From contig JADLDD010000006.1 in NCBI GenBank assembly GCA_020846855.1, positions 1 through 55,797 of the forward strand: a DNA stretch of 55,797 nucleotides. Reading direction: 5' to 3'. Position numbers and translations under genes: made by a program. The stretch comes from Acidimicrobiia bacterium (GTDB taxonomy: Bacteria; Actinomycetota; Acidimicrobiia; IMCC26256; JADLDD01). Below the pieces are notes generated by a model. It saw only the letters and a list, made by a program, of their open reading frames with translations, ran no database searches and had not been told where the DNA came from. Shown one piece after another: positions 27,277 through 37,383 of the stretch; the stretch's first letter is position 1; each line of letters opens with the position of its first letter.

Positions 27277-27667
27277 CCGGCGCGCTCGCGGCGGGCGGGT
27301 AGCGGCCCGGCCGCACCGGCCTCAACCCGGCGCTCACCGGGCGGTTGGCGTCGTCGACGTGGACGACGCGCGGCTCGTACCCCTCGAGCTCGTCGGCCTC
27401 GTAACCGGCGTAGGTGATCACGATCACCTTGTCGCCGGGCTGCACCAGGCGCGCCGCGGCGCCGTTGACGACCACCTCGCCCGAGCCCGCCTCCCCGCGG
27501 ATGGCGTAGGTCTCGAACCGGGCCCCGTTGTCGATGTCGAGGACGTGCACCTGCTCGTGGTCGAGGATGTCGCCCAGGCGCATGAGCTCCGGGTCGATGG
27601 TGATCGACCCGACGTAGCCGAGGTCGGCGCCGGTGACGGTGGCGCGGTGGATCTTCGACTTCATCAT
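27254..27667 (-). CDS. panD: Aspartate 1-decarboxylase proenzyme
   Basis: Makes beta-alanine for pantothenate; 137 aa. It self-cleaves to form a pyruvoyl group; the cleavage site is read as G20-S21 in GYVGSITID. Family blocks LDIDNGARFETYAI, GSGEVVVNGAAARLVQPGD and VIVITYA are intact. The ATG overlaps the panC stop (ATGA). The C-terminal tail (about 115-137) is Pro/Ala-rich and longer than in E. coli, as in mycobacteria. It shares the substrate aspartate with the next gene, nadB. Confidence 0.95.
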   Translation of the reverse strand: MMKSKIHRATVTGADLGYVGSITIDPELMRLGDILDHEQVHVLDIDNGARFETYAIRGEAGSGEVVVNGAAARLVQPGDKVIVITYAGYEADELEGYEPRVVHVDDANRPVSAGLRPVRPGRYPPAASAPGATAAGG

Positions 27668-28584
27668 CGTGCGGCGCACGGGGACTCGCTTTCTTCGGCG
27701 GGGACGACGATACCGAGATCGGCCTCGGAACCGCCGGGGGTCACGTCGAGCACGACGTTGTCGATCAGGCGGGTGGAACCGACCCGGACGGCCACGAGCA
27801 CGGCCGTGGAGCCGTCGAGGGTCTCCACCGGCCGAAGCTCGGCGGCGTCGACGACCGCCACGTACTCGGGGCGGAGCTCCGGCGCGCGGGCGAGCACCCG
27901 GCGGACCTCGGCCTCCACGGCCGTGGCGGAGCGCTCGCCGCCCTCCACCGCGGCGGCCGCGGCACGGAGGCTCTCCGGAATCGCGCGCGCCGACTCGCGC
28001 CGGGCCTCGGAGAGGTACGCGTTGCGGCTGGACAGGGCGAGGCCGTCGTGGTCCCGGACGAGCGGGCAGCCCACCACCTCGACGGGCAGGTCGAGGTCGG
28101 CGACCAGCCGCCGGACGACCGCGAGCTGCTGGAAGTCCTTGCGCCCGAAGTAGGCCGTCGACGGCCCGACGATGGAGAAGAGCTTGGTGAGGACGGTGGT
28201 CACGCCGTCGAAGTGGGTCGGGCGCGACGCCCCGCACAGGACGTCGGTCAGGCCGGCCACGTGGACGGTGGTGCGCGACCCCCCCGGGTACATCTCGTCG
28301 ACGGGCGGGGCGAACACGACGTCGACGCCCTCGGACGCCGCCACCTCGGCGTCGGCCTCCAGATCACGCGGGTAGGCCGAGAAGTCCTCGTCGGGACCGA
28401 ACTGGAGCGGGTTCACGAAGACCGTGAGCACGACGAGGTCGGAGGCGCCGCGGGCGGCCCGGAGCAGCGAGCGATGCCCGGCGTGGAGTGCACCCATCGT
28501 GGGGACCAGGCCGACCCGCAGGCGCGCCTCGCGTGCCTCGCGGCACAGGCCGCGCAGATCGTCGACCCGGGTGACGACGTTCAC
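27664..28584 (-). CDS. panC: Pantothenate synthetase
   Basis: Joins pantoate and beta-alanine with ATP; 306 aa. N-terminal PTMGALHAGH (HIGH-like), NPLQFGPDEDFSAYPR, YFGRKDFQQL, DGLALSSRNAYL (KMSKS-like region). GTG start without a recognisable ribosome binding site or -10, so it probably relies on transcription from folK (66 bp upstream). Followed by panD. panB is not in the window. Confidence 0.95.
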   Translation of the reverse strand: MNVVTRVDDLRGLCREAREARLRVGLVPTMGALHAGHRSLLRAARGASDLVVLTVFVNPLQFGPDEDFSAYPRDLEADAEVAASEGVDVVFAPPVDEMYPGGSRTTVHVAGLTDVLCGASRPTHFDGVTTVLTKLFSIVGPSTAYFGRKDFQQLAVVRRLVADLDLPVEVVGCPLVRDHDGLALSSRNAYLSEARRESARAIPESLRAAAAAVEGGERSATAVEAEVRRVLARAPELRPEYVAVVDAAELRPVETLDGSTAVLVAVRVGSTRLIDNVVLDVTPGGSEADLGIVVPAEESESPCAAR

Positions 28585-28650
28585 GACGCCGCGGAGGGGT
28601 TGTCGGGCACGTGAGGATCCCTTCGGTTCCAGCCCCGGGCGGGTGCCGGA

Positions 28651-29157
28651 CTACGGGTTCTCCGGATGTCTCAATCGTACCCCGGCCGGGCGCACACCCG
28701 GCCACGCGGCCGGCGCGCCGGGTGCCATCCGCTCGACCAGGGCGGGGTCGAGGTCGCGCAGCGGCGCGAGCACGAAGCCCCGCTCGAGGAGACGGGGGTG
28801 CGGCACGACGAGGTCGGGCTCGTTGAGGTGCTCCTCGCCCACCAGGAGGACGTCGACGTCGAGGGTGCGGGGACCCCACCGCTCGGTGCGCTCCCGGTGC
28901 TCGTGGTCCTCCAGCGCGAGGGCCACGGCCAGCAGCGCGGCGGCCTCGAGGTCGGTCTCGACGGCCACCACGGCGTTCAGGTGGTCGGGCTGCGGAGGAC
29001 CGCCCACCGGCTCCGTCTCGTACACCGACGACAGGCCCGTGACCCGGAGCCCCGCCGCGGCCAGCCCGTCGACCGCGGCCTGGAGGTGGGCGAGGCGATC
29101 GCCGACGTTGGACCCGATCCCGAAGTAGACGGTGCGGGCGACCACGGGCGGCGTCAT
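28651..29157 (-). CDS. folK: 6-hydroxymethyl-7,8-dihydropterin pyrophosphokinase
   Basis: Transfers pyrophosphate from ATP to hydroxymethyldihydropterin in folate synthesis; 168 aa. GIGSNVGDR near the N-terminus, VSSVYET-like SSVYETEPVG, the HPPK signature WGPRTLDVDVLL, and PHPRLLERGFVLAPL. The ATG overlaps the folB stop (ATGA). The 66-bp gap to panC holds no clear terminator. Confidence 0.94.
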   Translation of the reverse strand: MTPPVVARTVYFGIGSNVGDRLAHLQAAVDGLAAAGLRVTGLSSVYETEPVGGPPQPDHLNAVVAVETDLEAAALLAVALALEDHEHRERTERWGPRTLDVDVLLVGEEHLNEPDLVVPHPRLLERGFVLAPLRDLDPALVERMAPGAPAAWPGVRPAGVRLRHPENP

Positions 29158-29504
29158 CGCTCGAGCGTCACCGCTACGTGGTCAACGCGCACGCCGAGAG
29201 GTGGGGCCAGCTTCCGGACGGTCACCTGCACCCGGGTCACGCGCGGGTCGGTCCGGCACTCGGACGCGATCCGGGTCGCGAGGCGCTCGAGCAGGTGGTG
29301 CGACTCGCCGGTGACCACGGCGACGGCCCGCTGCGCCACCACGCCGTAGTCGACGGTGTCGTGGAGCGAATCGCTCTCGCCGGCGGCGGACAGGTCGACG
29401 TCGAGCACCAGGTCGACGGCGAAGGGCTGCGGCCGGGACCGCTCCTCCGGCTCGACGCCGTGTATCCCCATGGCCGCCAGCCCGGAGACGCTTATCCGGT
29501 CCAC
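29154..29504 (-). CDS. folB: Dihydroneopterin aldolase
   Basis: Cleaves dihydroneopterin to hydroxymethyldihydropterin and glycolaldehyde; 116 aa from GTG 29504. GIHGVEPEE (catalytic Glu), the tetrahydrobiopterin-fold core with DTVDYGVVAQRAVAVV, and the C-terminal VRKLAPPLGVRVDHVAV with the catalytic Lys. The start overlaps the preceding phosphatase-like gene by 13 bases, and its end couples to folK. Confidence 0.93.
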   Translation of the reverse strand: MDRISVSGLAAMGIHGVEPEERSRPQPFAVDLVLDVDLSAAGESDSLHDTVDYGVVAQRAVAVVTGESHHLLERLATRIASECRTDPRVTRVQVTVRKLAPPLGVRVDHVAVTLER

Positions 29505-30031
29505 GGCCCGGTCCCGCGTCGGAGTTTGCCGTCGAGGGTCGCGGCGACGATCTCGCGCCCCTCGGCCCCTACCTGGCGGCGGGCGAGCCGCTCCATGAGG
29601 AGGGTCGCCTGCGGACCCTGGGCGACCTTGCCCACGTAGATCAGGTAGCCGGCCAGGACTCCGAGCAGGCGGTCGCCGAACTCCTCGTGGTGCACGAGCA
29701 CCCGGGCGGCGGGGTCGTCGAGGAGCGACGCCAGCGTCTCGTAGACGGCCGGGAGCGTCTCGGGCATCTCGTCGGGTCGACCGAGGGGGACCTGCCGGTA
29801 GCCGAGCCCGAACTCCTCGTAGGCGTGGAGGTTGTGAGGCGAGGAGAGGAGCGAGAGCACGTGCGTGAAGCCGGTCCGGGCCAGCCACACCAGCTCCTCC
29901 TGGCGGCGCACCTTGCGGTGGTTGCGGGCGAAGCCCCCCGGCCGCTCGGATCCCGCCAGGCGGTCCTTGACCACCCAGAAGAAGCAGCGCGGCTCGAGCC
30001 CCTGGGCCCAGCGACCCCGTAGCGTGCTCAT
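29492..30031 (-). CDS. Dual-specificity phosphatase-fold protein with His in place of catalytic Cys
   Basis: 179 aa, not a known folate enzyme. The layout is that of bacterial dual-specificity/tyrosine phosphatases: the opening FFWVVKDRLAGSERPGG (18-33), a helix with WLARTGFTHVLSLL, GLGYRQVPL, and the P-loop region VLVHHEEFGDRLLG (111-124) then GYLIYVG. In the HCx5R signature, H114 and R121 are kept, but Cys is His (H115), so thiol-phosphate catalysis should be impossible. The general-acid loop is not obvious either. ATG overlaps the folP stop (ATGA), and the 3' end overlaps folB by 13 bases, so it is made with the folate enzymes. Likely a pseudophosphatase that binds a phosphorylated ligand; the role is unknown. 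Confidence 0.7.
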   Translation of the reverse strand: MSTLRGRWAQGLEPRCFFWVVKDRLAGSERPGGFARNHRKVRRQEELVWLARTGFTHVLSLLSSPHNLHAYEEFGLGYRQVPLGRPDEMPETLPAVYETLASLLDDPAARVLVHHEEFGDRLLGVLAGYLIYVGKVAQGPQATLLMERLARRQVGAEGREIVAATLDGKLRRGTGPWTG

Positions 30032-30867
30032 GCCGCCCGGCCGGTCGCCCGCAGGGCGCCGAGGAGCGCGGCGGCGGTGGCGGCTCCGGCCACGGAGTGG
30101 ACCCGTACCGCGGCCGCCCCCCTGTCGAAGGCCCACACGACGGTGGCCAGGGTCGCGTCGTCGCGGTCGGACGGGTCGGGAGCCCCGGCGATGCGGCCCA
30201 GGAAGGCCTTGCGGGACGTGCCCACCAGGATCCGCGCACCGCTGCGCTCGGCGAGCACGTCGAGGCGGGCGAGCAGGGCGAGGTTGTGCGCGACGGTCTT
30301 GCCGAAGCCGATGCCGGGGTCGGCGAGGATCGCCGGCCGCGCCACGCCGGCCGCGACCGCCGCGTCCACCCGCCCGGCCAGGAAGGCGCCCACCTCGGCG
30401 ACCACGTCGTCGTAGCGGGGATCGTCCTGCATGTCGGCCGGAGTGCCCTTCATGTGCATGGCCACGTACCCGGATCCGGCCGCGGCGACGAGGGGGAGCA
30501 TGGCGGGGTCGTGGAGCCCGGCCGACACGTCGTTCACCACCGACGCGCCGGCGTCGAGGGCGGCCTCGGCCACCGCGGCCTTGCGGGTGTCGACGCTGAC
30601 CGGCACCCCCGAGGCCCGGGCGAGGTCGCGGATCACCGCCACGACCCGCCGGCGCTCCTCATCGGCACGGACGGGACCGGCTCCGGGCCGGGTGGACTCC
30701 CCACCCACGTCGACCACGTCGGCCCCCGCGGCGGCCAGCTCCAGGCCGTGGGCCACCGCGGCGTCGTGGTCGAGGTAGCGGACCCCGTCGGAGAACGAAT
30801 CGGGCGTCACGTTCACGACACCTACGATGACCCCCGGCCGCGGGGCCAGCTCCGACCAGTCGAACAC
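30028..30867 (-). CDS. folP: Dihydropteroate synthase
   Basis: Condenses hydroxymethyldihydropterin pyrophosphate with p-aminobenzoate; target of sulfonamides. 279 aa. VVNVTPDSFSDG, DVGGESTRPG, SVDTRKAAVAEAAL, VNDVSAG, DPGIGFGKT and GTSRKAFLG (pterin/pABA sites) are all present, and R-V-H at RVHSVA completes the site. It is a single complete copy; whether a FolP2 paralogue exists elsewhere is unknown. GTG start; TACCCT 8 nt upstream suggests an internal leaderless promoter 57 bp after folE. Confidence 0.95.
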   Translation of the reverse strand: MFDWSELAPRPGVIVGVVNVTPDSFSDGVRYLDHDAAVAHGLELAAAGADVVDVGGESTRPGAGPVRADEERRRVVAVIRDLARASGVPVSVDTRKAAVAEAALDAGASVVNDVSAGLHDPAMLPLVAAAGSGYVAMHMKGTPADMQDDPRYDDVVAEVGAFLAGRVDAAVAAGVARPAILADPGIGFGKTVAHNLALLARLDVLAERSGARILVGTSRKAFLGRIAGAPDPSDRDDATLATVVWAFDRGAAAVRVHSVAGAATAAALLGALRATGRAA

Positions 30868-30875
30868 GCGCGGTC

Positions 30876-30881
30876 AGGGTA
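30876..30881 (-). promoter_or_regulatory. Internal -10 element for folP
   Basis: Minus-strand TACCCT, 8 nt before the folP GTG, in the 57-bp gap after folE. Confidence 0.4.
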
Positions 30882-30924
30882 GCGGGCGCCGGCCCCCCGT
30901 ACCCCCGGCGCCCCCCGGTGCCGC

Positions 30925-31514
30925 CTAGCGCCGCGAGTGGTTGGAGAGCAGCGACATCGCCTCGGCCCGGGTCGCCGCGCTGTCGCGGAACAGGCCCCGG
31001 ACCGCGGAGGTGACCGTGACCGAACCGGGCTTCTTGACCCCCCGCATCGACATGCACAGGTGCTCGGCCTCGATCACGACGAAGGCGCCCTCGGGTCGGA
31101 GCACCTCGACGATGGCGTCGGCGATCTGGGTGGTCAGGCGCTCCTGCACCTGGGGGCGGTGCGCGAACCCCTCCACCAGCCGGGCCACCTTCGAGAGCCC
31201 GGTGATCCGGCCGTCGGCGCCGGGGATGTACGCGACGCTGGCCCAGCCCCGGAACGGCACCAGATGGTGCTCGCAGAGGCTGTAGAGGGGGATGTCGCGG
31301 ACCATGATCATCTCGTCGTGACCGGCGGCGAAGGTCACCTCGAGATGGTGGGCCGGATCCTCGGTCAGGCCCGAGAACAGCTCCGCGTACATCGCCGCCA
31401 CCCGCCGGGGGGTCCGTTGCAGCCCGTCACGGTCGGGATCCTCGCCGATGGCCTCCAGGATCTCCCGTACCGCCCGGGCGATCCGGTCGACGTCGATACC
31501 GGGGGCCGGGTCGG

Positions 31515-31518
<4 letters not shown>
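30925..31518 (-). CDS. folE: GTP cyclohydrolase I
   Basis: Converts GTP to dihydroneopterin triphosphate, the entry to folate; 197 aa. Zinc ligands in [10 protein letters not shown] and [18 protein letters not shown], and the C-terminal TSAVRGLF are classical FolE-I features. GTG 31518 overlaps the ftsH stop (GTGA), so its translation is coupled to that protease gene, the arrangement known from mycobacteria. Confidence 0.96.
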
Positions 31519-33449
<1,931 letters not shown>

Positions 33450-33462
33450 GCTCTATCCCCCC

Positions 33463-34002
33463 TCACTCCGGCAGGTGGCCCGTGTACTCCGCGACGTAGG
33501 GCAGGTTGCGGTACCGCTCGACGACGTCGAGCCCGTAACCGACCACGAAGGCCGGGGGGATGCGGAAGCCGACATACCTGAGGTCGGGATCGTCACGTTG
33601 CAGCCCTTCCTTGAGCAGAAGGGTGCACACCTCCAGGGAGGCGGGTCCGCGGGCGGCCAGGTTGCGCCGGAGGTAGGCGAGGGTGAGGCCGGAGTCGACG
33701 ATGTCCTCGACGATGAGCACGTGACGACCGGTGAGCTCCACGTCGAGGTCCATGAGGATGCGGACCACCCCGCTGGTGCGGGTGGCGGCCCCGTACGACG
33801 ACACGGCCATGAAGTCGAACTCGACGGGGAGATCGATCGCTCGGGCGAGGTCGCTCATGAAGACGAAGGCGCCCTTGAGCACCCCGACGAGGAGCGGCGG
33901 GTCGTCGCCGTAGTCGTGGGTGATCTCCTTGCCGAGCGCGGCGACCCGTTCCTGGATCTCGTCGGCCGCGACGACCGTGCGCCCGAGGTGGGGATCGCTC
34001 AC
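33463..34002 (-). CDS. hpt: Hypoxanthine phosphoribosyltransferase
   Basis: Salvages hypoxanthine and guanine with PRPP; 179 aa. PRPP motif [12 protein letters not shown], the flexible-loop [12 protein letters not shown], and the C-terminal [20 protein letters not shown] 34002 with TACCGT 7 nt upstream, so leaderless. Order tilS-hpt-ftsH-folE is conserved in actinobacteria and firmicutes. Confidence 0.95.
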   Translation of the reverse strand: MSDPHLGRTVVAADEIQERVAALGKEITHDYGDDPPLLVGVLKGAFVFMSDLARAIDLPVEFDFMAVSSYGAATRTSGVVRILMDLDVELTGRHVLIVEDIVDSGLTLAYLRRNLAARGPASLEVCTLLLKEGLQRDDPDLRYVGFRIPPAFVVGYGLDVVERYRNLPYVAEYTGHLPE

Positions 34003-34009
34003 CCGGGAC

Positions 34010-34015
34010 ACGGTA
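34010..34015 (-). promoter_or_regulatory. -10 element for leaderless hpt
   Basis: Minus-strand TACCGT in the 35-bp gap after tilS, 7 nt before the hpt GTG. Confidence 0.45.
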
Positions 34016-34037
34016 ACCCACCCGGACGGGCCGCTCG

Positions 34038-34973
34038 TCAGCGGCCCGGGGCATCGGGCCCGTGCACGGCGAGGCGGCCCCGGCTCCGGCCGACGCGCCG
34101 CCCGCCGGCGATCTCGGTGGCCCGCGCCTCGCCTCGCGCCACGGCCAGCACCCGCTCGACCTCGGCCTCCGAGGGCGGGGGTGGCCCCAGCCAGGACCTG
34201 ATCACCCGCCGGGCCACGACCGGCTCGACCGCGGCGAGCCCGCCGGCGGACAGGCCGCCGTCGCCGGAGGCGAGCGTCGACGCCGCCTCGGCGGCGAGCC
34301 GGTCCAAGAACGCGGACTCGAGACGCAGGACCCGGGCCTGGCGGGCGAGGACCGGCACCACGTCGCGCTCGGCGACGTCGTCCAGGGCCGGGAGGAGCTC
34401 GCGGCGCACCCTCACCCGGCGGAAGGCGGGGTCCCGGTTCATCGGGTCGGCCAGGGGTTCGATGCCGAGGCGAAGGCAGATCTCGACGGTCTCGGACCGC
34501 CGTAGGTCGAGGAGCGGGCGGGCGAGGGCTCCCCGGCGGGCGGCCATGCCGGCGAGGCCGGCGGATCCGCTGCCCCGGAGGAGGTTGAGGACGACCGTCT
34601 CGGCCTGGTCGTCCATCGTGTGGCCGGTCAGCACCGCCGAGGCGCCTTCGGCGACCCGGACCGCTTCGAGCGCCTCGTAGCGCGCGGCCCGCGCCCGCGC
34701 CTCGAGGTTCGAGCCGGCGGCCACGTCGACCGCGACGACGATCCCGCGGACGCCCAGACGCGCCGCGATCGCCGTCGCCGCCCCGGCGTCGGCGTCGCTG
34801 CCGGCGCGCAGGCCGTGGTCCACGTGCACCGCCACCGGGTCCAGCCCGGCCTCCGCGGCCAGAGCCAGCAGCGCGACCGAGTCGGCTCCGCCGGAGAACC
34901 CGACCACCACGGGCGGGTCGATGCCCTCGACGGCCGCCGCGAACCGGGCGGCAGGGGGGAGAGGGCCGGTCAA
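34038..34973 (-). CDS. tilS: tRNA(Ile)-lysidine synthetase
   Basis: Attaches lysine to C34 of the tRNA-Ile that reads AUA; 311 aa. PP-loop GFSGGADS (25-32), [28 protein letters not shown], and [12 protein letters not shown]. The C-terminal extra domain is shorter than in E. coli, as is normal for actinobacteria. The best start is TTG 34973, which overlaps the stop of the zinc protease gene (TTGA). Confidence 0.92.
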   Translation of the reverse strand: MTGPLPPAARFAAAVEGIDPPVVVGFSGGADSVALLALAAEAGLDPVAVHVDHGLRAGSDADAGAATAIAARLGVRGIVVAVDVAAGSNLEARARAARYEALEAVRVAEGASAVLTGHTMDDQAETVVLNLLRGSGSAGLAGMAARRGALARPLLDLRRSETVEICLRLGIEPLADPMNRDPAFRRVRVRRELLPALDDVAERDVVPVLARQARVLRLESAFLDRLAAEAASTLASGDGGLSAGGLAAVEPVVARRVIRSWLGPPPPSEAEVERVLAVARGEARATEIAGGRRVGRSRGRLAVHGPDAPGR

Positions 34974-36139
34974 GCCGTCCCGCCACCCGGCACGGCACCG
35001 AGAGCGCCGGGCGCGCCGGGCGCGCCGGGGCCGTCGACCCGCTCGAGCCACCGGGTCGGATGCGAGAGCTCGTCGAGGGTGGGCAGCATCGCCGGGGCGC
35101 GCCAGACCGGGTCGAGCCCGCGTGGCCCCGCTTCGAGGACCACGGCCTCGCAGAACTCCTCTCCCAGCCGGTACTGGCTCATCTTCAGCTCGAGGCCGAG
35201 GGCCTTCTGGATCGCGCCCGTCCAGCCGCCGGCCGCGCGGCGCGCCTGCAGCACCGCCGACATCCGGCCCTGCCCGGCCACGTGGACCCGCCCGAGGCCG
35301 TTCATCACCAGGTTCCCGTGACCCTCGAGGAGGGCCATCAGGGCCTGCACCTCGTCGAGCAGGGCGCGCTGGTCGTCGGTGGCCAGGAGACCCACCAGAC
35401 CGCCGTCGTCGAGCGGGTTGCGTCCCGCCCTGACGTCGTCGGCCGCCCGGCCCAGCGCGCGCACCAGCCGGCGGGGATCCGGGGCGGCCACGGCCAGGAC
35501 CCGCCCGACCAGGTCCAGGAAGTGGCCCCGCAGCCACGGGACCCCGGTGAACTGCGCCCGGTGGGTCACCTCGTGGAGCGCGATCCACCGCCGGAACTCG
35601 AGGGGTCGGAACGCGAACCGCTTCTCGAGCTCCAGGACGTTGGCCCCCACGTAGAAGACGGTGTCGCCGGCGGAGTCACCGGCGACGCCCACGCCGTCGT
35701 CCGGGTCGCCGACGACGAGGTCGTACTGGCCCAGTACCCGCCTCGACACGTATCCGAGCAGGACCCCCAGCTCGGCGGCCGCCACCCCCCGACCGAGGGG
35801 AGCCGCCGGGCTGCGGGCGAGGCGGGCGCCGACGCGCTCCGACAACGGGCGCAGCAGGCGGCGCATGGAGACGACGTTGACGTCGATCCAGGCCGGCCGG
35901 TCGAGCACCGCGGCCCGCGCCTCACCGGGCGCGCGCAGCCCGGTGAAGTCGGCGACCAGCGCCTCGGCCTCGGTGGTCACCGCGTCGAAGTCGTTCCCGA
36001 GGGACGCACCGAGATAGGAGTCGGCGATGGGAGGGCGGCCGGCGAAGCGGTGCGCGATCCGCGCCGCCAGGCGCCAGTCGACGATCTCGGGAGGCCGGGA
36101 CCCCGGAGGGCCGGCAGGGCCGGCCGGGGTGGCCTCCAC
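34970..36139 (-). CDS. Zincin-like metalloprotease (DUF2342 family)
   Basis: 389 aa. Zinc motif HEVTH (189-193) and a downstream EGHGNLVMN (272-280) that supplies further ligands, as in the PF10103 'zinc-dependent metalloprotease' family found next to tilS and hpt in mycobacteria (Rv3626c, from memory). Family annotations mention coenzyme F420 biosynthesis association, but no F420 gene is in this window. No signal peptide or membrane helix, so cytoplasmic. GTG start with AAGGGG directly upstream; 3 bp after the small membrane protein. Gly/Ala/Pro-rich C-terminal tail. Confidence 0.82.
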   Translation of the reverse strand: MEATPAGPAGPPGSRPPEIVDWRLAARIAHRFAGRPPIADSYLGASLGNDFDAVTTEAEALVADFTGLRAPGEARAAVLDRPAWIDVNVVSMRRLLRPLSERVGARLARSPAAPLGRGVAAAELGVLLGYVSRRVLGQYDLVVGDPDDGVGVAGDSAGDTVFYVGANVLELEKRFAFRPLEFRRWIALHEVTHRAQFTGVPWLRGHFLDLVGRVLAVAAPDPRRLVRALGRAADDVRAGRNPLDDGGLVGLLATDDQRALLDEVQALMALLEGHGNLVMNGLGRVHVAGQGRMSAVLQARRAAGGWTGAIQKALGLELKMSQYRLGEEFCEAVVLEAGPRGLDPVWRAPAMLPTLDELSHPTRWLERVDGPGAPGAPGALGAVPGGGTA

Positions 36140-36142
36140 CCC

Positions 36143-36352
36143 TTAGCGCCCCCGGTACCGGGGGAGCGTGACCTTGACGACGTAGCCGACGACGACCGCG
36201 ACCACGATGAGCACGGCGCTGCCGAAGAGGATCGGCGCCAACCAGAAGTGCCAGGGCTTGGCCTCGGCCACGACGGCCGTGGACGCGGACGCCGGTGCCG
36301 CGGTGGCGACGAGCAGCGCCGCGACCAGCGCGATCATGCGAACGGTTCTCAC
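36143..36352 (-). CDS. Small secreted/membrane protein of unknown function
   Basis: 69 aa. A cleavable-looking signal peptide (about 1-24, ending ASAS), a short linker with KPWHFW, a second hydrophobic helix (about 38-60) and a basic C-terminus. The mature protein would be a single-span membrane peptide. GTG start with GGGAGG 7 nt upstream. It lies 3 bp before the zinc metalloprotease gene and has its own -10 (36389), so it heads the array. I do not recognise a family. A partner or substrate of the downstream protease or FtsH is conceivable only from position. Confidence 0.7.
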   Translation of the reverse strand: MRTVRMIALVAALLVATAAPASASTAVVAEAKPWHFWLAPILFGSAVLIVVAVVVGYVVKVTLPRYRGR

Positions 36353-36388
36353 CTGGGGTCCTCCCGTCGGGCTCGCCGGCGAGGGCTC

Positions 36389-36394
36389 ATCGTA
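36389..36394 (-). promoter_or_regulatory. -10 element heading the protease-tilS-hpt-ftsH array
   Basis: Minus-strand TACGAT, with a leader of about 30 nt containing GGGAGG before the GTG at 36352. A small palindrome CTCGCCGGCGAG lies in the leader. Confidence 0.45.
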
Positions 36395-36403
36395 GAGGGA
36401 CGC

Positions 36404-36637
36404 TCACGCCTCGGGCGACGTGTAGCCCAGCGCCTCGGCGATGCGTCGCTTCAACTCCGGCGGGACCTCGTCGCGGCACTTCATGGCGATCACCTGGCGG
36501 AGCTCCATCTCGAAGTCGTAGCCCTGGGCGCAGGGAGGGCACTCGTCGAGGTGGCGCAGGATCTCGCGGCGGCGCCAGACCGTGAGCTCCCCGTCGAGGA
36601 AGCCGTAGATCTTGTGGATCGCGTCGTCGCAGTCCAT
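36404..36637 (-). CDS. rsrA: Redox-sensing anti-sigma factor (RsrA/RshA type)
   Basis: 77 aa zinc-binding anti-sigma protein. The ZAS motif Hx3Cx2C is H29-C33-C36, with C3 upstream and C54 downstream, the residues that form the zinc site and the disulfide switch in Streptomyces RsrA. It should hold SigR inactive until thiol oxidation. GGAG 4 nt before ATG 36637. 44 bp after sigR on the same strand, the standard arrangement. Mycothiol-system control is family knowledge, not visible here. Confidence 0.9.
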   Translation of the reverse strand: MDCDDAIHKIYGFLDGELTVWRRREILRHLDECPPCAQGYDFEMELRQVIAMKCRDEVPPELKRRIAEALGYTSPEA

Positions 36638-36681
36638 CGTCTCCGCCGACCGCCTCCACCGGCGGCCTCTCCCGGCTGCCA

Positions 36682-37269
36682 CTACTGACCCGCCACCCCG
36701 CTCGGAGCCCCCGATACGAGGCCTCGTTCCTCGGCCAAGGACCACAACCTCTTCTGGAGCCGCTTTCTTCCTCGGTGCAGCCGGCTCATCACGGTTCCGA
36801 TGGGAACGTCCATGATGTCGGCGATCTCCTTGTAGGAGAAGCCCTCGACGTCGGCGAGCAGCACCGCCATGCGGAAGGTGTCGGGGAGGGCCTCCACGGC
36901 CTCCTTGACCACCGCCTCCGGGATCTTGTCGAGGATCTCGCTCTCGGCGCTCCGGGAGGCCTCGACGGCCTCCAGGCCGCCGAGGCGGCGGAACAGGTAG
37001 AAGTCCTCGCCGTCGTCGAGCTCCACCTGCTCGGGCCGGCGCTTTCGGGCCCGGTACATGTTGATGTAGGTGTTGGTGAGGATCTTGTAGAGCCAGGCCT
37101 TGAGGTTGGTGCCCTCGCGGAAGCCCCCGAACCCGCGGTAGGCGCGAAGGTACGTCTCCTGGACGAGGTCCTCGGCGTCGGCCGGGTTGCGCGTCATGCG
37201 CAGTGCCGCGGAGTAGAGCGCCGACATGTAGGGCATCGCCAGCTCGGCGAAGTCCGCCTGATCGGCCAT
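36682..37269 (-). CDS. sigR: ECF sigma factor SigR/SigH (oxidative stress)
   Basis: 195 aa ECF sigma. Sigma2 region (about 10-80) with [17 protein letters not shown] and [15 protein letters not shown]; sigma4 region (about 125-180) with [29 protein letters not shown]. This sequence type (ECF12) pairs with RsrA anti-sigma factors. ATG 37269 has TAACCT 7 nt upstream and no ribosome binding site. The GGGAAT-N16-GTT autoregulatory promoter of SigR is not seen directly upstream, where tRNA-Thr sits instead. Confidence 0.93.
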   Translation of the reverse strand: MADQADFAELAMPYMSALYSAALRMTRNPADAEDLVQETYLRAYRGFGGFREGTNLKAWLYKILTNTYINMYRARKRRPEQVELDDGEDFYLFRRLGGLEAVEASRSAESEILDKIPEAVVKEAVEALPDTFRMAVLLADVEGFSYKEIADIMDVPIGTVMSRLHRGRKRLQKRLWSLAEERGLVSGAPSGVAGQ

Positions 37270-37276
37270 CGCGGCC

Positions 37277-37282
37277 AGGTTA
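37277..37282 (-). promoter_or_regulatory. -10 element for leaderless sigR
   Basis: Minus-strand TAACCT, 7 nt before the sigR ATG, in the 28 bp between tRNA-Thr and sigR. Confidence 0.45.
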
Positions 37283-37297
37283 CCGAAACGGTCGCGG

Positions 37298-37370
37298 AGC
37301 CGGAGAAGGGACTCGAACCCTTGGCCTGCTCATTACGAGTGAGCGGCTCTGCCGTCTGAGCTACTCCGGC
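37298..37370 (-). tRNA. tRNA-Thr (anticodon CGU)
   Basis: 73-nt cloverleaf: acceptor GCCGGAG/CTCCGGC, anticodon stem GCTCA/TGAGC with loop CTCGTAA (anticodon CGT, reads ACG), T loop TTCGAGT, discriminator T; CCA not encoded. The acceptor stem is identical to that of tRNA-Thr(UGU) at 7912-7985. It sits 13 nt after the holB stop on the same strand, so it may be processed from the holB transcript. Confidence 0.95.
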
Positions 37371-37383
37371 GCGGCTGGGGAGT

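Noticed and set aside
30028-30867. folP as a non-catalytic FolP2-type paralogue
   Set aside because: All pterin, pyrophosphate and pABA site motifs are intact, and it sits with folE, folB and folK.
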